From: Hydrogenophaga intermedia
GTDB taxonomy: Bacteria; Pseudomonadota; Gammaproteobacteria; Burkholderiales; Burkholderiaceae_C
Direction of reading: 5' to 3'
Length of the DNA: 19,860 bases
Assembly (NCBI GenBank): GCA_945869245.1
Contig: CAMBOY010000021.1
Location: 1-19,860, forward strand
Positions 7,505 to 13,927 of the stretch are shown here, one piece after another. The notes under the pieces were generated by a model. The model was given only the letters and a program-made list of their open reading frames with translations, was not told the DNA's origin and ran no database searches. Made by a program: the position numbers and the translations under genes. The first letter of the stretch is position 1. Each line of letters begins with the position of its first letter.

Positions 7505-8000
7505 GAAACACCTTGTCTTCGGAACCGCCCTCGCCCTGTGTGGCGCCGCCCACGCGTGGGAAGCCTGCCCCGGCTGGGACGTGCAACAACCCGAAGGCTC
7601 GCGCTACGAACTGTTCGCTTCGCCCTACACCTACCACTGGTCGCCCAGCCCCAACCACAAACCGGTGCGCCTGCTCAGCCTAAGCAAGAGCCTGCCCGAG
7701 GAGCGATTTTGTGGCATCAGCCTGTTCACCAATTCGTTCGGCCAACCCTCAGTCTATGCCTTTGTCGGCAAAACCTGGCCACAGCCGTTTGACCGTTTTC
7801 CCAATGTGTATGGCCGGGTGAGCGCCGGCATCATGTACGGCTATGTGGGCGAATACAAAAACAAGGTACCGCTGAACGTGGGCGGTTTTTCGCCCGCGGC
7901 GATTCCCTCGCTCGGTTACCGCTTCACACCGCGCACCAGCGCAGAGGTACACATATTGGGCACGGCGGCACTGATGTTTGGCGTCAACCACCGGTTCTGA
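7503..8000 (+). CDS. Small outer-membrane beta-barrel protein, PagP-like
   Basis: The 165-residue precursor has a signal peptide (MKHLVFGTALALCGAAHA) with probable cleavage after AHA, then a mature region rich in alternating aromatic strands ending in Phe165, the usual outer-membrane barrel signature. Compared from memory with E. coli PagP (lipid A palmitoyltransferase), several blocks match in order: QQPE then YELFASPYTYHW (PagP YDLYIPAITWH), GISLFTNSFGQPSVYAFVGKTW (PagP [25 protein letters not shown]), and VPLNVGGFSPAAIPSLGY (PagP IPLPVLLPLASVGY). His45 matches the PagP catalytic His, but the Asp-Ser pair appears replaced by Lys90-Thr91. Cys22 and Cys70 could form a disulphide. No clear ribosome-binding site precedes the ATG. 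Fold assignment is moderately sure; palmitoyltransferase activity is not established. A hypothetical outer-membrane protein is the safe alternative. Confidence 0.72.
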   Translation: MKHLVFGTALALCGAAHAWEACPGWDVQQPEGSRYELFASPYTYHWSPSPNHKPVRLLSLSKSLPEERFCGISLFTNSFGQPSVYAFVGKTWPQPFDRFPNVYGRVSAGIMYGYVGEYKNKVPLNVGGFSPAAIPSLGYRFTPRTSAEVHILGTAALMFGVNHRF

Positions 8001-8024
8001 GCGCTGCGGAGGGCGGCCCATGAG

Positions 8025-8045
8025 AAAATCCACATTTTGGATTTT
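8025..8045 (+). repeat. A/T-rich inverted repeat upstream of prfB
   Basis: AAAATCCA and TGGATTTT form an 8-bp perfect stem with a 5-base loop, followed by another T. It lies 24 bases after the PagP-like stop and 18 bases before the prfB ATG. It could be a weak terminator for the upstream gene or a 5' leader hairpin of prfB; the sequence alone does not decide. It stands out because the surrounding DNA is much more GC-rich. Confidence 0.4.
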
Positions 8046-8063
8046 TAGCAGCAGAAGAACACC

Positions 8064-9168
8064 ATGGAAGCCGAACGCAGCAACGCCATCCGGGCCCAAC
8101 TCGCCGATCTGAGCGCGCGGGTGATCGAACTTCGGGGGTATCTTTGACTACGATGCCAAAGCCTTAAAGCTCAGCGAAGTCAATTCCGCCCTCGAAGACC
8201 CCAAAGTCTGGGACAACCCCAAGCGCGCCCAAGAGCTGGGCAAAGAGAAAAAATCGCTCGAAGATGTGGTGCTGGTGCTCGACCGCTTGAGCAGCGAGCT
8301 GGCCGACAACACCGAGCTGTTTGAGATGTCGGAGGCCGACGGCGACGACGACGGCCTCATCACCATCGAAGGCGAAGCGGCCCACATCGCCGCTGAGGTC
8401 GAGAAACTCGAATTCCGCCGCATGTTCAACAAGCCGGCCGATCCGCTGAACTGTTTTGTCGACATCCAAGCCGGCGCCGGTGGCACCGAAGCCTGCGACT
8501 GGGCCAGCATGCTGCTGCGCCAGTACCTGCGCTACGCCGAACGCAAAGGCTTCAAAGCCACGGTGGAAGAAGAAACCCCGGGCGACACCGCCGGCATCAA
8601 AAGCGCCACCATCAAGATCGAGGGCGACTACGCCTTTGGCCTGCTGCGCACCGAAACCGGCGTGCACCGCCTGGTGCGCAAAAGCCCGTTCGACAGCTCG
8701 GGCGGGCGCCACACCTCGTTCGCCTCGCTGTTTGTTTATCCCGAAATCGACGACTCGATCGAGATCAACATCAACCCCTCCGACGTGCGCACCGACACCT
8801 ACCGCGCCAGCGGTGCGGGTGGTCAGCACATCAACAAGACCGACTCGGCGGTGCGCCTGACGCACATCCCCACCGGCATCGTGGTGCAGTGCCAAGACGG
8901 GCGCAGCCAGCACAGCAACCGCGACGTGGCCTGGCAGCGCCTGCGTTCGCGCCTGTACGACTACGAAATGCGCAAACGCCAAGAAGAGCAGCAAAAGCTC
9001 GAAGACACCAAGACCGACGTGGGCTGGGGCCACCAAATCCGCAGCTATGTGCTGGACAACAGCCGCATCAAGGATCTGCGCACCAACGTAGAAATTTCCG
9101 CCACCCAGAAAGTGCTGGACGGCGACCTCGACGCCTTCATTGAAGCGTCGCTCAAACAGGGGATCTGA
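8064..9168 (+). CDS. prfB: Peptide chain release factor 2 (RF2), expressed by programmed +1 frameshift
   Basis: RF2 recognises UGA and UAA in the ribosomal A site and triggers peptide release. Translation starts at ATG 8064 and runs 27 codons to CTT (8142-8144), followed by an in-frame TGA (8145-8147). The rest is read in the +1 frame from GAC (8146), so the coding sequence is 8064..8144 joined to 8146..9168, 367 residues, close to the E. coli protein. The tripeptide anticodon SPF is at 207-209 and the catalytic GGQ at 252-254. The residue equivalent to E. coli position 246 is Ala (RASGAGGQ), the form found in most bacteria rather than the Thr of E. coli K-12. A gene finder would report a truncated ORF from 8266. 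pepN begins 2 bases after the stop. The ribosome-binding site is weak (AGAAG). Confidence 0.97.
8134..8148 (+). promoter_or_regulatory. prfB programmed +1 frameshift site
   Basis: GGGGG (8134-8138) acts as an internal Shine-Dalgarno-like element, followed by TAT, the slippery CTT codon and TGA C. This is the classic RF2 autoregulation signal: when RF2 is scarce the UGA is read slowly, the peptidyl-tRNA slips from CUU to UUU and translation continues. The element matches the E. coli arrangement in spacing, with CGGGGG in place of AGGGGG. Confidence 0.96.
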
Positions 9169-9170
9169 CC

Positions 9171-11858
9171 ATGCGTGAAGGACAAGCCGCCACCGCCGTT
9201 CGCCGCGAGGACTACACCGCACCCGCCTACCTGATCGACACGGTGGACCTCACCTTCGATCTCGACCCGGCCAAAACCCGGGTGCTCAACAAAATGCGCT
9301 TGCGCCGCAACCCGGCCGCGCCGGCCCAGGCGCTGCGCTTGGACGGCGCCGATCTGAACCTGGCGCGGGTGCTGGTCAATGGCGCGGGCTGCTCGTTCAA
9401 GATGGACGGCGAAACCCTGGTGCTGGAAAACCTGCCCGAAGGCGACGCGCCCTTTGACCTAGAAATCTTCACCACCTGCATCCCGGAGCGCAACACCCAG
9501 CTCATGGGTCTGTACGTGAGCCAGGGCACCTTCTTCACCCAGTGTGAGGCCGAGGGTTTCCGCCGCATCACCTATTTTCTGGACCGCCCGGACGTGATGG
9601 CGAGCTACAGCGTCACCCTGCGGGCCGACAAGGCAGCCTATCCGGTGCTGCTGAGCAACGGCAACCTGGTGGAGCAAGGCGACCTGGATGGCGGTCGCCA
9701 CTTTGCGAAATGGGTCGACCCGCACAAAAAGCCCTGCTACCTGTTTGCGCTGGTGGCCGGCAAGCTGGTGGCGCGCGAGCAGCGCATCATCAGCCGCAGC
9801 GGCAACGAACACCTGCTGCAAGTGTTTGTGCGCCCGGGCGACATGGACAAAACCGAACACGCGATGCACTCGCTCATGGCCAGCGTGGCCTGGGACGAAG
9901 CGCGTTTTGGCCTGCCGCTGGACCTGGAGCGTTTCATGATCGTCGCCACCAGCGACTTCAACATGGGCGCGATGGAGAACAAGGGCCTCAACATCTTCAA
10001 CACCAAATACGTGCTGGCCAACAGCGCCACCGCCACCGACACCGATTTCGCCAACATCGAATCGGTGGTGGGCCACGAGTATTTCCACAACTGGAGCGGC
10101 AACCGCGTGACCTGCCGCGACTGGTTCCAACTCTCGCTCAAAGAAGGCCTGACGGTCTTCCGCGACCAAGAGTTCAGCATGGACCTGTGCGCCGACCCGT
10201 CGGCGCGCGCAGTCAAGCGCATCGAAGACGTGCGGGTGCTGCGCACCGCGCAATTCCCCGAAGACGCCGGCCCCATGGCCCACCCGGTGCGGCCCGACCA
10301 GTACGTGGAGATCAACAATTTCTACACCGTCACGGTGTACGAAAAAGGCGCCGAAGTGGTGCGCATGATGCAGACCCTGGTGGGCCGCGACGGTTTCCGC
10401 CAAGGCATGGACCTGTACTTTGCCCGCCACGATGGCCAAGCCGTGACCTGCGACGACTTTGCCCAAGCGGTGGCCGACGCCAACCCCAACAGCCCGCTGG
10501 CCCAGCACCTGGCGCAATTCAAGCGCTGGTACAGCCAGGCCGGCACGCCCCGCTTGGTGGTGCGCACCGAACACCACCCAGAACAAGCCAGCTTCACCCT
10601 GCACTTTGAACAAAGCTGCGCCCCCACCCCCGGACAAGACCAGAAACTGCCCTTTGTGATCCCGGTGACGCTGGGCTTGCTGGACGCCCAAGGCCAGGCC
10701 CTGCCGCTGGTGCTGGCCGACGGCACCGCGCTGGGGCAGCAACACACCCTGGTGCTGACCGAAGCCACACAAAGCATCACCTTCAGCGACCTGCCACAAG
10801 CGCCGGTGCCCTCGCTGCTGCGCGGCTTCTCGGCGCCGGTGATCCTGCAGACGGAAGACGACGACACCCAGCTGCGTCTGCTGCTGGCGCACGACAGCGA
10901 CCCCTTTAACCGGTGGGAAGCCGGCCAACGCCTGGTGCTGCGCAACGCGCTGCAAGCCCTGGCCGTCGATGGCGCGCCCAGCACCACCCCGCTGAGCGCC
11001 GAGACGGTCGACGCGCTGCGAGCGGTGCTGCGCCACCCGACGCTGGACGCTGCGTTCAAAGAACTCGTGCTCACCCTGCCGGCCGAAACCTATATCGCCG
11101 AGCAGATGGCGGTGGTCGATCCGCAGCGCATCCACACCGTGCGCGAAGCCATGCGCAGCCAGCTCGCGCTTGCCCTGCGCGAGGACTGGGCCTGGGCCTA
11201 TGACGCGCACAAAGACAACGGCGCCTACCGCCCCGACAGCGTCAGCACCGGGCGTCGGGCTTTGTCTGGCATGGCCTTGACCATGCTGTGCCTGGCCGCC
11301 GTGCAGCATGGCGACACCGTGTGGCCCGGCAAAACCTACCAGCGTTTCAAAGACGCCAGCAACATGACCGACCGCTTCAACGCGCTCTCGGCCCTGGTGG
11401 TCAGCGGCAGCCCCCTGGCGGCCGATGCGCTGCAGCGCTTTCACGCCATGTTCCACAACGAGGCGCTGGTCATCGACAAATGGTTTGCCTTGCAGGCCGG
11501 CGCGCCCGACCGGGGTGGCAATGTGCTGCCCGCCGTGCGCCAGCTGCTCAAGCACCCCGACTTCAACCTGCGCAACCCCAATCGCGCGCGCAGCGTCGTC
11601 TTCAGCTACTGCAGCGCCAACCCGGCGGCGTTCCACCGCGCCGACGCAGCGGGTTATGTGTTCTGGGCCGAGCGTGTGCTGGAGCTTGACAACTTCAACC
11701 CACAGGTCGCCGCCCGCTTGGCGCGCGCACTCGACCGCTGGAAGAAGCTGGCCGAGCCCTACCGCAGCGCCGCGCGCGAAGCCATTGCCCGCGTCGCCGC
11801 CAAAGGCGACCTGAGCAACGACGTGCGCGAGGTCGTGACCCGCGCTTTGGCTGAATGA
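9171..11858 (+). CDS. pepN: Aminopeptidase N (M1 zinc metallopeptidase)
   Basis: This is an 895-residue M1-family aminopeptidase, a cytosolic enzyme that removes N-terminal residues from peptides in late protein turnover. The exopeptidase motif GAMENKG is at 266-272. The zinc site HEYFH gives His302, catalytic Glu303 and His306, and the third ligand is Glu325 in LKEGLTVF; the 4- and 19-residue spacing equals that of E. coli PepN. The transition-state tyrosine is in TVYEKGAEVVRM (near residue 390). The long helical C-terminal domain (about residues 550-895) is complete and ends in VVTRALAE. The ATG at 9171 begins 2 bases after the prfB stop, so the two are co-transcribed and probably coupled. 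A 942-codon open frame on the opposite strand is a coding shadow. Confidence 0.97.
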   Translation: MREGQAATAVRREDYTAPAYLIDTVDLTFDLDPAKTRVLNKMRLRRNPAAPAQALRLDGADLNLARVLVNGAGCSFKMDGETLVLENLPEGDAPFDLEIFTTCIPERNTQLMGLYVSQGTFFTQCEAEGFRRITYFLDRPDVMASYSVTLRADKAAYPVLLSNGNLVEQGDLDGGRHFAKWVDPHKKPCYLFALVAGKLVAREQRIISRSGNEHLLQVFVRPGDMDKTEHAMHSLMASVAWDEARFGLPLDLERFMIVATSDFNMGAMENKGLNIFNTKYVLANSATATDTDFANIESVVGHEYFHNWSGNRVTCRDWFQLSLKEGLTVFRDQEFSMDLCADPSARAVKRIEDVRVLRTAQFPEDAGPMAHPVRPDQYVEINNFYTVTVYEKGAEVVRMMQTLVGRDGFRQGMDLYFARHDGQAVTCDDFAQAVADANPNSPLAQHLAQFKRWYSQAGTPRLVVRTEHHPEQASFTLHFEQSCAPTPGQDQKLPFVIPVTLGLLDAQGQALPLVLADGTALGQQHTLVLTEATQSITFSDLPQAPVPSLLRGFSAPVILQTEDDDTQLRLLLAHDSDPFNRWEAGQRLVLRNALQALAVDGAPSTTPLSAETVDALRAVLRHPTLDAAFKELVLTLPAETYIAEQMAVVDPQRIHTVREAMRSQLALALREDWAWAYDAHKDNGAYRPDSVSTGRRALSGMALTMLCLAAVQHGDTVWPGKTYQRFKDASNMTDRFNALSALVVSGSPLAADALQRFHAMFHNEALVIDKWFALQAGAPDRGGNVLPAVRQLLKHPDFNLRNPNRARSVVFSYCSANPAAFHRADAAGYVFWAERVLELDNFNPQVAARLARALDRWKKLAEPYRSAAREAIARVAAKGDLSNDVREVVTRALAE

Positions 11859-11935
11859 CGGCCCCACGCTGCGCCGCTGCGCGGGTCGCTGCCCCCGAGG
11901 GGCTGGCCTTGCTTGGGGCGGCCCCGCGCTGCGGC
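11859..11935. repeat. GC-rich palindromic intergenic element (REP-like)
   Basis: The pepN-fbp gap holds a composite repeat. CGGCCCC(A/G)CGCTGCG occurs twice in direct orientation (11859-11873 and 11919-11933, 14 of 15 identical). Between the copies is a small hairpin GCCCC-CGA-GGGGC (11891-11903). GCCCCACGC (11861-11869) can pair with GCTTGGGGC (11911-11919) except for one base, and GGGGC-G-GCCCC sits at 11915-11925. The central stretch resembles a dispersed intergenic repeat that I recall from Comamonadaceae genomes; I see no second copy in this window. It may also serve as a terminator or processing site after pepN. Confidence 0.6.
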
Positions 11936-11972
11936 CATTTTTCGCTCTGACAACATTTCTTCGGGAGCCCCC

Positions 11973-12998
11973 ATGAAACGCATATCGCTCACCCGCTACC
12001 TGGTCGAGCAACAGCGCGCCAACGACAGCATTCCCAGCCAGCTGCGCCTGCTGCTCGAAGTGGTGGCGCGCGCCTGCAAAAGCATCAGCCAGGCCGTCAA
12101 CAAAGGCGATCTGGGCGGCGTGCTCGGCGTGGCCCACACCGAAAACGTGCAGGGCGAGGTGCAAAAGCAGCTCGACATCATCGCCAACGAGGTGCTGATC
12201 GAGGCCAACGAATGGGGCGGCCACCTTGCGGCCATGGCCAGCGAGGAAATGGACACCATCCACATCGTGCCCAACCGCTACCCCCAAGGCGAATACCTGC
12301 TGCTGTTCGACCCGCTCGATGGTTCGTCCAACATCGATGTGAACGTGAGCATCGGCACCATCTTCAGCGTGCTCAAAAAACCCGAGGGCTCACGCGGGGT
12401 GACGGAAGAAGACTTCCTGCAAAGCGGCGCCCAGCAAGTGGCCGCCGGCTACTGTGTGTACGGTCCACAGACCACCTTGGTGCTGACCGTGGGCCAGGGT
12501 GTGGCCATGTTCACACTCGACCGTGAACAAGGCTCGTTTGTGCTCACCAAAGAGCATGTGCAGGTTCCGCCCGACACCAAAGAATTTGCCATCAACATGA
12601 GCAATATGCGCCACTGGGACGCCCCGGTGAAGCGCTATGTGGACGAATGCCTGGCCGGCAAAGAAGGCCCGCGCGGCAAAGACTTCAACATGCGCTGGAT
12701 CGCCAGCATGGTGGCCGATGTGCACCGCATCCTGACCCGTGGTGGCATCTTTATGTACCCCTGGGACAAGCGCGAGCCCAACAAACCCGGCAAGCTGCGC
12801 CTGATGTACGAAGCCAACCCCATGAGCTGGCTGATTGAGCAAGCCGGCGGCGCCGCCACCAACGGCCACGAGCGCATCCTGGACATCCCGGCCACCCAGC
12901 TGCACCAACGCGTGAGCGTGGTATTGGGCTCGAAGAACGAGGTGGAGCGCGTGACGCAATACCACCAAGAGGCGCGCGCCAACAGCTCCAGCCACTGA
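11973..12998 (+). CDS. fbp: Fructose-1,6-bisphosphatase, class 1
   Basis: This 341-residue enzyme removes the 1-phosphate of fructose-1,6-bisphosphate to give fructose-6-phosphate, the committed step of gluconeogenesis (also used in the Calvin cycle where present). Metal-binding motifs are visible: SEEMD near residue 90 and FDPLDGSSNIDVN, with DPLDGSSN at 113-120. The substrate-binding C-terminal half includes GGIFMYPWDKREPNKPGKLRLMYEANPMSW and the late metal ligand region EQAGGAATNG. Length is slightly above E. coli Fbp (332). The start is ATG at 11973 with GGGAG at 11963-11967; the frame is open 20 codons further upstream into the palindromic repeat, which is not credible coding. It is followed by tRNA-Thr 36 bases downstream. 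There is no Rubisco or other Calvin-cycle gene nearby, so a general metabolic role is inferred. Confidence 0.97.
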   Translation: MKRISLTRYLVEQQRANDSIPSQLRLLLEVVARACKSISQAVNKGDLGGVLGVAHTENVQGEVQKQLDIIANEVLIEANEWGGHLAAMASEEMDTIHIVPNRYPQGEYLLLFDPLDGSSNIDVNVSIGTIFSVLKKPEGSRGVTEEDFLQSGAQQVAAGYCVYGPQTTLVLTVGQGVAMFTLDREQGSFVLTKEHVQVPPDTKEFAINMSNMRHWDAPVKRYVDECLAGKEGPRGKDFNMRWIASMVADVHRILTRGGIFMYPWDKREPNKPGKLRLMYEANPMSWLIEQAGGAATNGHERILDIPATQLHQRVSVVLGSKNEVERVTQYHQEARANSSSH

Positions 12999-13024
12999 TC
13001 AAAGAAGCCCGCCTTTGTTAGAAT
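12996..13024 (+). promoter_or_regulatory. Candidate promoter of tRNA-Thr
   Basis: TAGAAT (13019-13024) is one base from the sigma-70 -10 consensus and lies 10 bases before the mature tRNA. The best 17-base-spaced -35 is TGATCA, only 3 of 6 matches, overlapping the fbp stop. GCGGGC follows the -10, a GC-rich discriminator as expected for a stringently controlled stable-RNA promoter; it also pairs with GCCCGC at 13008-13013. Confidence 0.35.
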
Positions 13025-13034
13025 GCGGGCCTTC

Positions 13035-13110
13035 GCCGGTGTAGCTCAGTCGGTAGAGCAGCTCATTCGTAATGAGAAGGTCGGGGGTTCGATTCCTCTT
13101 TCCGGCACCA
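13035..13110 (+). tRNA. tRNA-Thr (anticodon CGT)
   Basis: This is a 76-base cloverleaf with encoded CCA. The acceptor strands are GCCGGTG and TTCCGGC, the D arm contains TAGCTCAGTCGGTAGAGCA, the anticodon loop is TTCGTAA (anticodon CGT, reading ACG threonine codons), the T loop is TTCGATT, and A is the discriminator before CCA. The anticodon region matches E. coli thrW from memory, including the G-A pair at the top of the anticodon stem. The acceptor stem has a U-U mismatch at the sixth pair and a G-U at the seventh, and the T stem has two G-U pairs, so the helix is weaker than usual. A strong terminator follows within 8 bases. Confidence 0.95.
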
Positions 13111-13117
13111 TTCACAC

Positions 13118-13149
13118 AAAAGCCCTCGCTGCAACAGCGAGGGCTTTTT
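13118..13149. terminator. Strong, probably bidirectional intrinsic terminator
   Basis: A perfect 14-bp stem (AAAAGCCCTCGCTG / CAGCGAGGGCTTTT) with a 3-base loop (CAA) runs into TTTTT on the plus strand. It ends tRNA-Thr transcription. On the minus strand the same stem also ends in TTTT and lies 17 bases beyond the higA stop, so it can terminate higBA as well. Confidence 0.93.
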
Positions 13150-13165
13150 GTTTGCTGGGCAAAAA

Positions 13166-13480
13166 TCAGGCTGCCACCGCGGGCGCAGGCTTCACGCGCA
13201 TGGGTGCCGTCTTGAATCGCTGTTGGGCCTGCCACATGTCGTAAGCGCTTTGTTCGGCCAGCCATACGCGGGCATCGCCGCCACGCGACACGCCTAGCCA
13301 GGCCTCGATGCGCAAGGCCATTTCGGGCGATATGGCGGCGCGTCCATTCAGTACGCGAGACAAGGCGACCCGCGACACGCCCAATTGCTCGGCAGCTTGG
13401 GTCACGCTCAGGCCCAATGCAGGCAGCACATCATCGCGCAACGTCAAGCCGGGGTGGGGTGGGTTCTTCATGCGATTCAT
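13166..13480 (-). CDS. higA: HigA family antitoxin (XRE helix-turn-helix)
   Basis: This 104-residue DNA-binding antitoxin would bind and neutralise HigB and repress the operon. The N-terminal PPHPGLTLRDDVLPALGLS is typical of the HigA/VapI antidote family (more often written HPGE.L). The helix-turn-helix covers about residues 25-52 (VTQAAEQLGVSRVALSRVLNGRAAIS), followed by the usual SPEMALRIEAWLGVS and the helical tail WLAEQSAYDMWQAQQ. The last 15 residues are a basic, Pro/Ala-rich extension. The start is ATG at 13480, with AGGAG at 13487-13491 on the minus strand, 6 bases upstream; an ATG three codons later (13471) has no such site. The toxin gene precedes it by 10 bases, the order typical of higBA and opposite to most toxin-antitoxin pairs. 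Codon use is somewhat less GC-biased than the flanking genes, which fits horizontal mobility. Confidence 0.93.
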   Translation of the reverse strand: MNRMKNPPHPGLTLRDDVLPALGLSVTQAAEQLGVSRVALSRVLNGRAAISPEMALRIEAWLGVSRGGDARVWLAEQSAYDMWQAQQRFKTAPMRVKPAPAVAA

Positions 13481-13490
13481 CGCCTTGCTC

Positions 13491-13769
13491 CTAGTGATAG
13501 TCCATGTAATCAACCAGCACAGCGTCTGTACCCTCAAAGGTGAAGGTCATGCGCCAGTTGCCGTTGACCGACACCGCCCAATGGTCTTTCCTGTCGCCCG
13601 CCAGTGGATGCAAACCCCAGCCGGGCAGGTTCATATCGCGGTCGCAAGTCGCCACATCCAAACGCGCCAGCAAGCGACCCAGCTTGGCTGCATGGTCTGG
13701 GCGGATACCGGCTTTTGTACCCCGCTCAAAAAACGCTTGTAGTCCTTTGTGGGCAAATGACTTGATCAT
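13491..13769 (-). CDS. higB: HigB-type toxin (RelE superfamily mRNA interferase)
   Basis: This 92-residue protein matches the plasmid-maintenance killer/HigB family, ribosome-dependent RNases that cut mRNA on the translating ribosome. Diagnostic blocks are the N-terminal IKSFAHKGLQAFFERG, the middle DHAAKLGRLLARLD, and MNLPGWGLHPLAGDRKDHWAVSVNGNWRMTFTFEG, where the Arg/Trp/Asn-rich strand pairs form the active surface; the end is DAVLVDYMDYH. The ATG at 13769 is preferred over a TTG two codons upstream. No ribosome-binding site precedes it, and the promoter position predicts transcription beginning at or next to the ATG, so the message may be leaderless. TAG overlaps the AGGAG that serves higA. 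All expected residues of the family appear present, so I see no sign that the toxin is inactive. Confidence 0.93.
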   Translation of the reverse strand: MIKSFAHKGLQAFFERGTKAGIRPDHAAKLGRLLARLDVATCDRDMNLPGWGLHPLAGDRKDHWAVSVNGNWRMTFTFEGTDAVLVDYMDYH

Positions 13770-13775
13770 GATCAA
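13762..13775. promoter_or_regulatory. 14-bp palindrome over the higB start, candidate HigA operator
   Basis: TTGATCATGATCAA is a perfect palindrome that contains the higB ATG and abuts the -10 box. A HigA dimer bound here would block initiation. A second, shorter inverted repeat (AGCG-TTA-CGCT, 13787-13797) lies in the promoter spacer and is an alternative or additional operator. Confidence 0.55.
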
Positions 13776-13927
13776 TTGTATCTTGTAGCGTTACGCTTTT
13801 CAATGCATCTGGCCACGATGCGCAGCTGCCCGGCTCTGTCCTCATTCACATCCGTCAGCTGCTGCGCCACCATCCGGTACAACCGCGACAAAACGTGCAC
13901 CGCATGCCCCTCAAGCCCCCCACCCAC
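13772..13927 (-). other. Possible gene remnant or small ORF between recD and higB
   Basis: After the recD stop another frame stays open to TGA at 13774-13772. From a GTG at 13927 it would give 51 residues, from an ATG at 13871 about 33 (MVAQQLTDVNEDRAGQLRIV and so on). The composition (Leu, Val, Gln, Asp, Glu, Arg, few Ala/Pro) looks like genuine helical protein rather than a GC-rich shadow, and about 70% of third positions are G or C. There is no ribosome-binding site, and the end runs through the higB promoter. I do not recognise it. A decayed 3' end of a lost gene is more likely than an expressed small protein. Confidence 0.25.
13775..13803 (-). promoter_or_regulatory. higBA promoter
   Basis: On the minus strand, TTGAAA (13803-13798) and TACAAT (13780-13775) are separated by exactly 17 bases; each differs from the sigma-70 consensus at one position. 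This is the best promoter in the window. The predicted transcription start, 6-8 bases past the -10, falls on or beside the A of the higB ATG (13769). Confidence 0.75.

Noticed and set aside
8020..8063. Alternative upstream ATG at 8020 as a prfB start
   Set aside because: It is not in the frame of the first 27 RF2 codons. Its frame runs through the inverted repeat and hits a stop at about 8110 before the frameshift site.
9459..12287. 942-codon open frame on the minus strand opposite pepN and fbp
   Set aside because: It runs antisense across pepN, the palindromic repeat and the start of fbp. Its composition (Val/Gly/His/Gln) is that of a coding shadow, and it has no plausible start or motif.
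13035..13110. tRNA-Thr as an attachment site for an integrated element
   Set aside because: I looked for a direct repeat of the tRNA 3' end in the following 1 kb and saw none, and there is no integrase in the window. The higBA pair alone is not evidence of an integrative element.
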